Positions 63,736 to 64,000 of a DNA stretch of 64,000 bases are shown one piece after another. Below the pieces are notes generated by a model. That model was not told where the DNA came from and made no database searches. It worked only from the letters and a program-made list of their open reading frames with translations. Position numbers and translations under genes: made by a program. Numbering within the stretch: the stretch's first letter is position 1; each line of letters starts with the position of its first letter. Where the stretch lies: assembly GCA_947567595.1 (NCBI GenBank), contig CANOMQ010000004.1, positions 1 to 64,000 on the forward strand, in the 5' to 3' direction. Source of the stretch: an uncultured Lachnospiraceae bacterium (GTDB lineage Bacteria; Bacillota; Clostridia; Lachnospirales; Lachnospiraceae).

Positions 63736-64000
63736 AAACGTCCTCCTTATCCCATATCATGTTAAAAAAATATCAATATAAAAAAGCGAAAAAACAAATA
63801 CTTCCTTCTATTATAATGAAACAAAGCGAAATGGCAAGCCAAATTATAAAAAGTTTATATTATTTCCATTTATTTCATAAAACTGTAAGGGATTTGCAAA
63901 AAATATAAAAGAAAAATAAAGAAATGGCATTTGCACTTTTCTTGTCGGAAAAAAAAGTATATGATAGCAGATGAACAAATTATTTTAAAGAGAGGAGAAC
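63736..64000. other. AT-rich region between the secreted protein and the next gene
   Basis: It holds the minus-strand promoter of the secreted protein and, at the right edge, AGAGAGGAGAAC, a ribosome binding site for a plus-strand gene that begins beyond the window. A -10-like TATGAT lies near 63959. Confidence 0.55.
63810..63837 (-). promoter_or_regulatory. SigA promoter of the secreted Ig-like protein
   Basis: On the minus strand TTGCCA (63837-63832), a 16-bp spacer and consensus TATAAT (63815-63810) precede the gene. Confidence 0.75.

Noticed and set aside
1-64000. CRISPR array, insertion sequence, prophage or integrative element
   Set aside because: No regularly spaced repeats, transposase, integrase or phage-like genes are seen; gene order is largely core chromosomal.

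Overview
The window looks like a chromosomal segment of a spore-forming or spore-ancestored Firmicute of class Clostridia, most likely a Lachnospiraceae. The grounds are the complete spoIIIA operon, the block dgt-dnaG-rpoD-trmK-nif3, the block asp23-nusB-xseAB-ispA-dxs-tlyA-nadK-argR-recN, a class A RNase P RNA, strong GGAGG ribosome binding sites, and proteins typical of that family (DUF5050, DUF5713, DUF3783, pyrBI with a zinc regulatory chain). I see no insertion sequence, prophage, CRISPR array or rRNA. This is mostly core genome with some accessory surface genes.

Layout. 1-5.3 kb: tRNA-Arg(ACG), then a serine hydrolase and cardiolipin synthase pair behind a promoter with MerR-type geometry, tRNA-Leu(AAG), a GNAT acetyltransferase and a convergent MATE exporter. 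5.5-12.9 kb: the macromolecular synthesis block (dgt, dnaG, rpoD, trmK, nif3-like, nucleoside kinase) and a 43-residue small protein. 13.0-18.0 kb: rnpB, a 1276-residue modular secreted protein with a Cys-to-Ser transglutaminase-like domain, and an exported trypsin-like protease. 18.0-22.2 kb: dCMP deaminase, two G3E GTPases (one His-rich, one apparently fused to a YcgQ/DUF1980-like domain) and pyrBI on the minus strand. 22.4-25.7 kb: a PH-like protein, a D-Ala-D-Ala carboxypeptidase and two minus-strand membrane or envelope genes. 25.8-33.7 kb: pheA, ppx, ppk1, maf and two unrecognised genes. 33.9-39.4 kb: a degenerate M23-like membrane protein with bactofilin, DUF3783, a divergent ThyX, DUF5713, a LeuA-AraC fusion and an AlkD-like protein. 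39.4-47.1 kb: rpsO, pnp and spoIIIAA-AH. 47.2-53.5 kb: a minus-strand chemoreceptor, deoB, prfC and a transglutaminase lipoprotein. 53.6-62.7 kb: asp23 to recN. 62.7-64 kb: a 59-residue protein and a secreted Ig-like protein.

The most unusual object is the gene at 36566-38563. It encodes a full 2-isopropylmalate synthase, including the C-terminal leucine-sensing dimer domain, continued in frame into an AraC-type DNA-binding domain. It looks like a biosynthetic enzyme that could also act as its own transcription factor. About 0.5 kb upstream, in front of the preceding small gene, lie two tandem TGATTA-N4-TAATCA dyads that are candidate operators. Other unusual points are the G3E GTPase fusion, the MerR-type promoter, the Cys-to-Ser transglutaminase domain next to an intact paralogue in the same window, the degenerate M23/bactofilin pair, and the rare tRNA-Leu(AAG).
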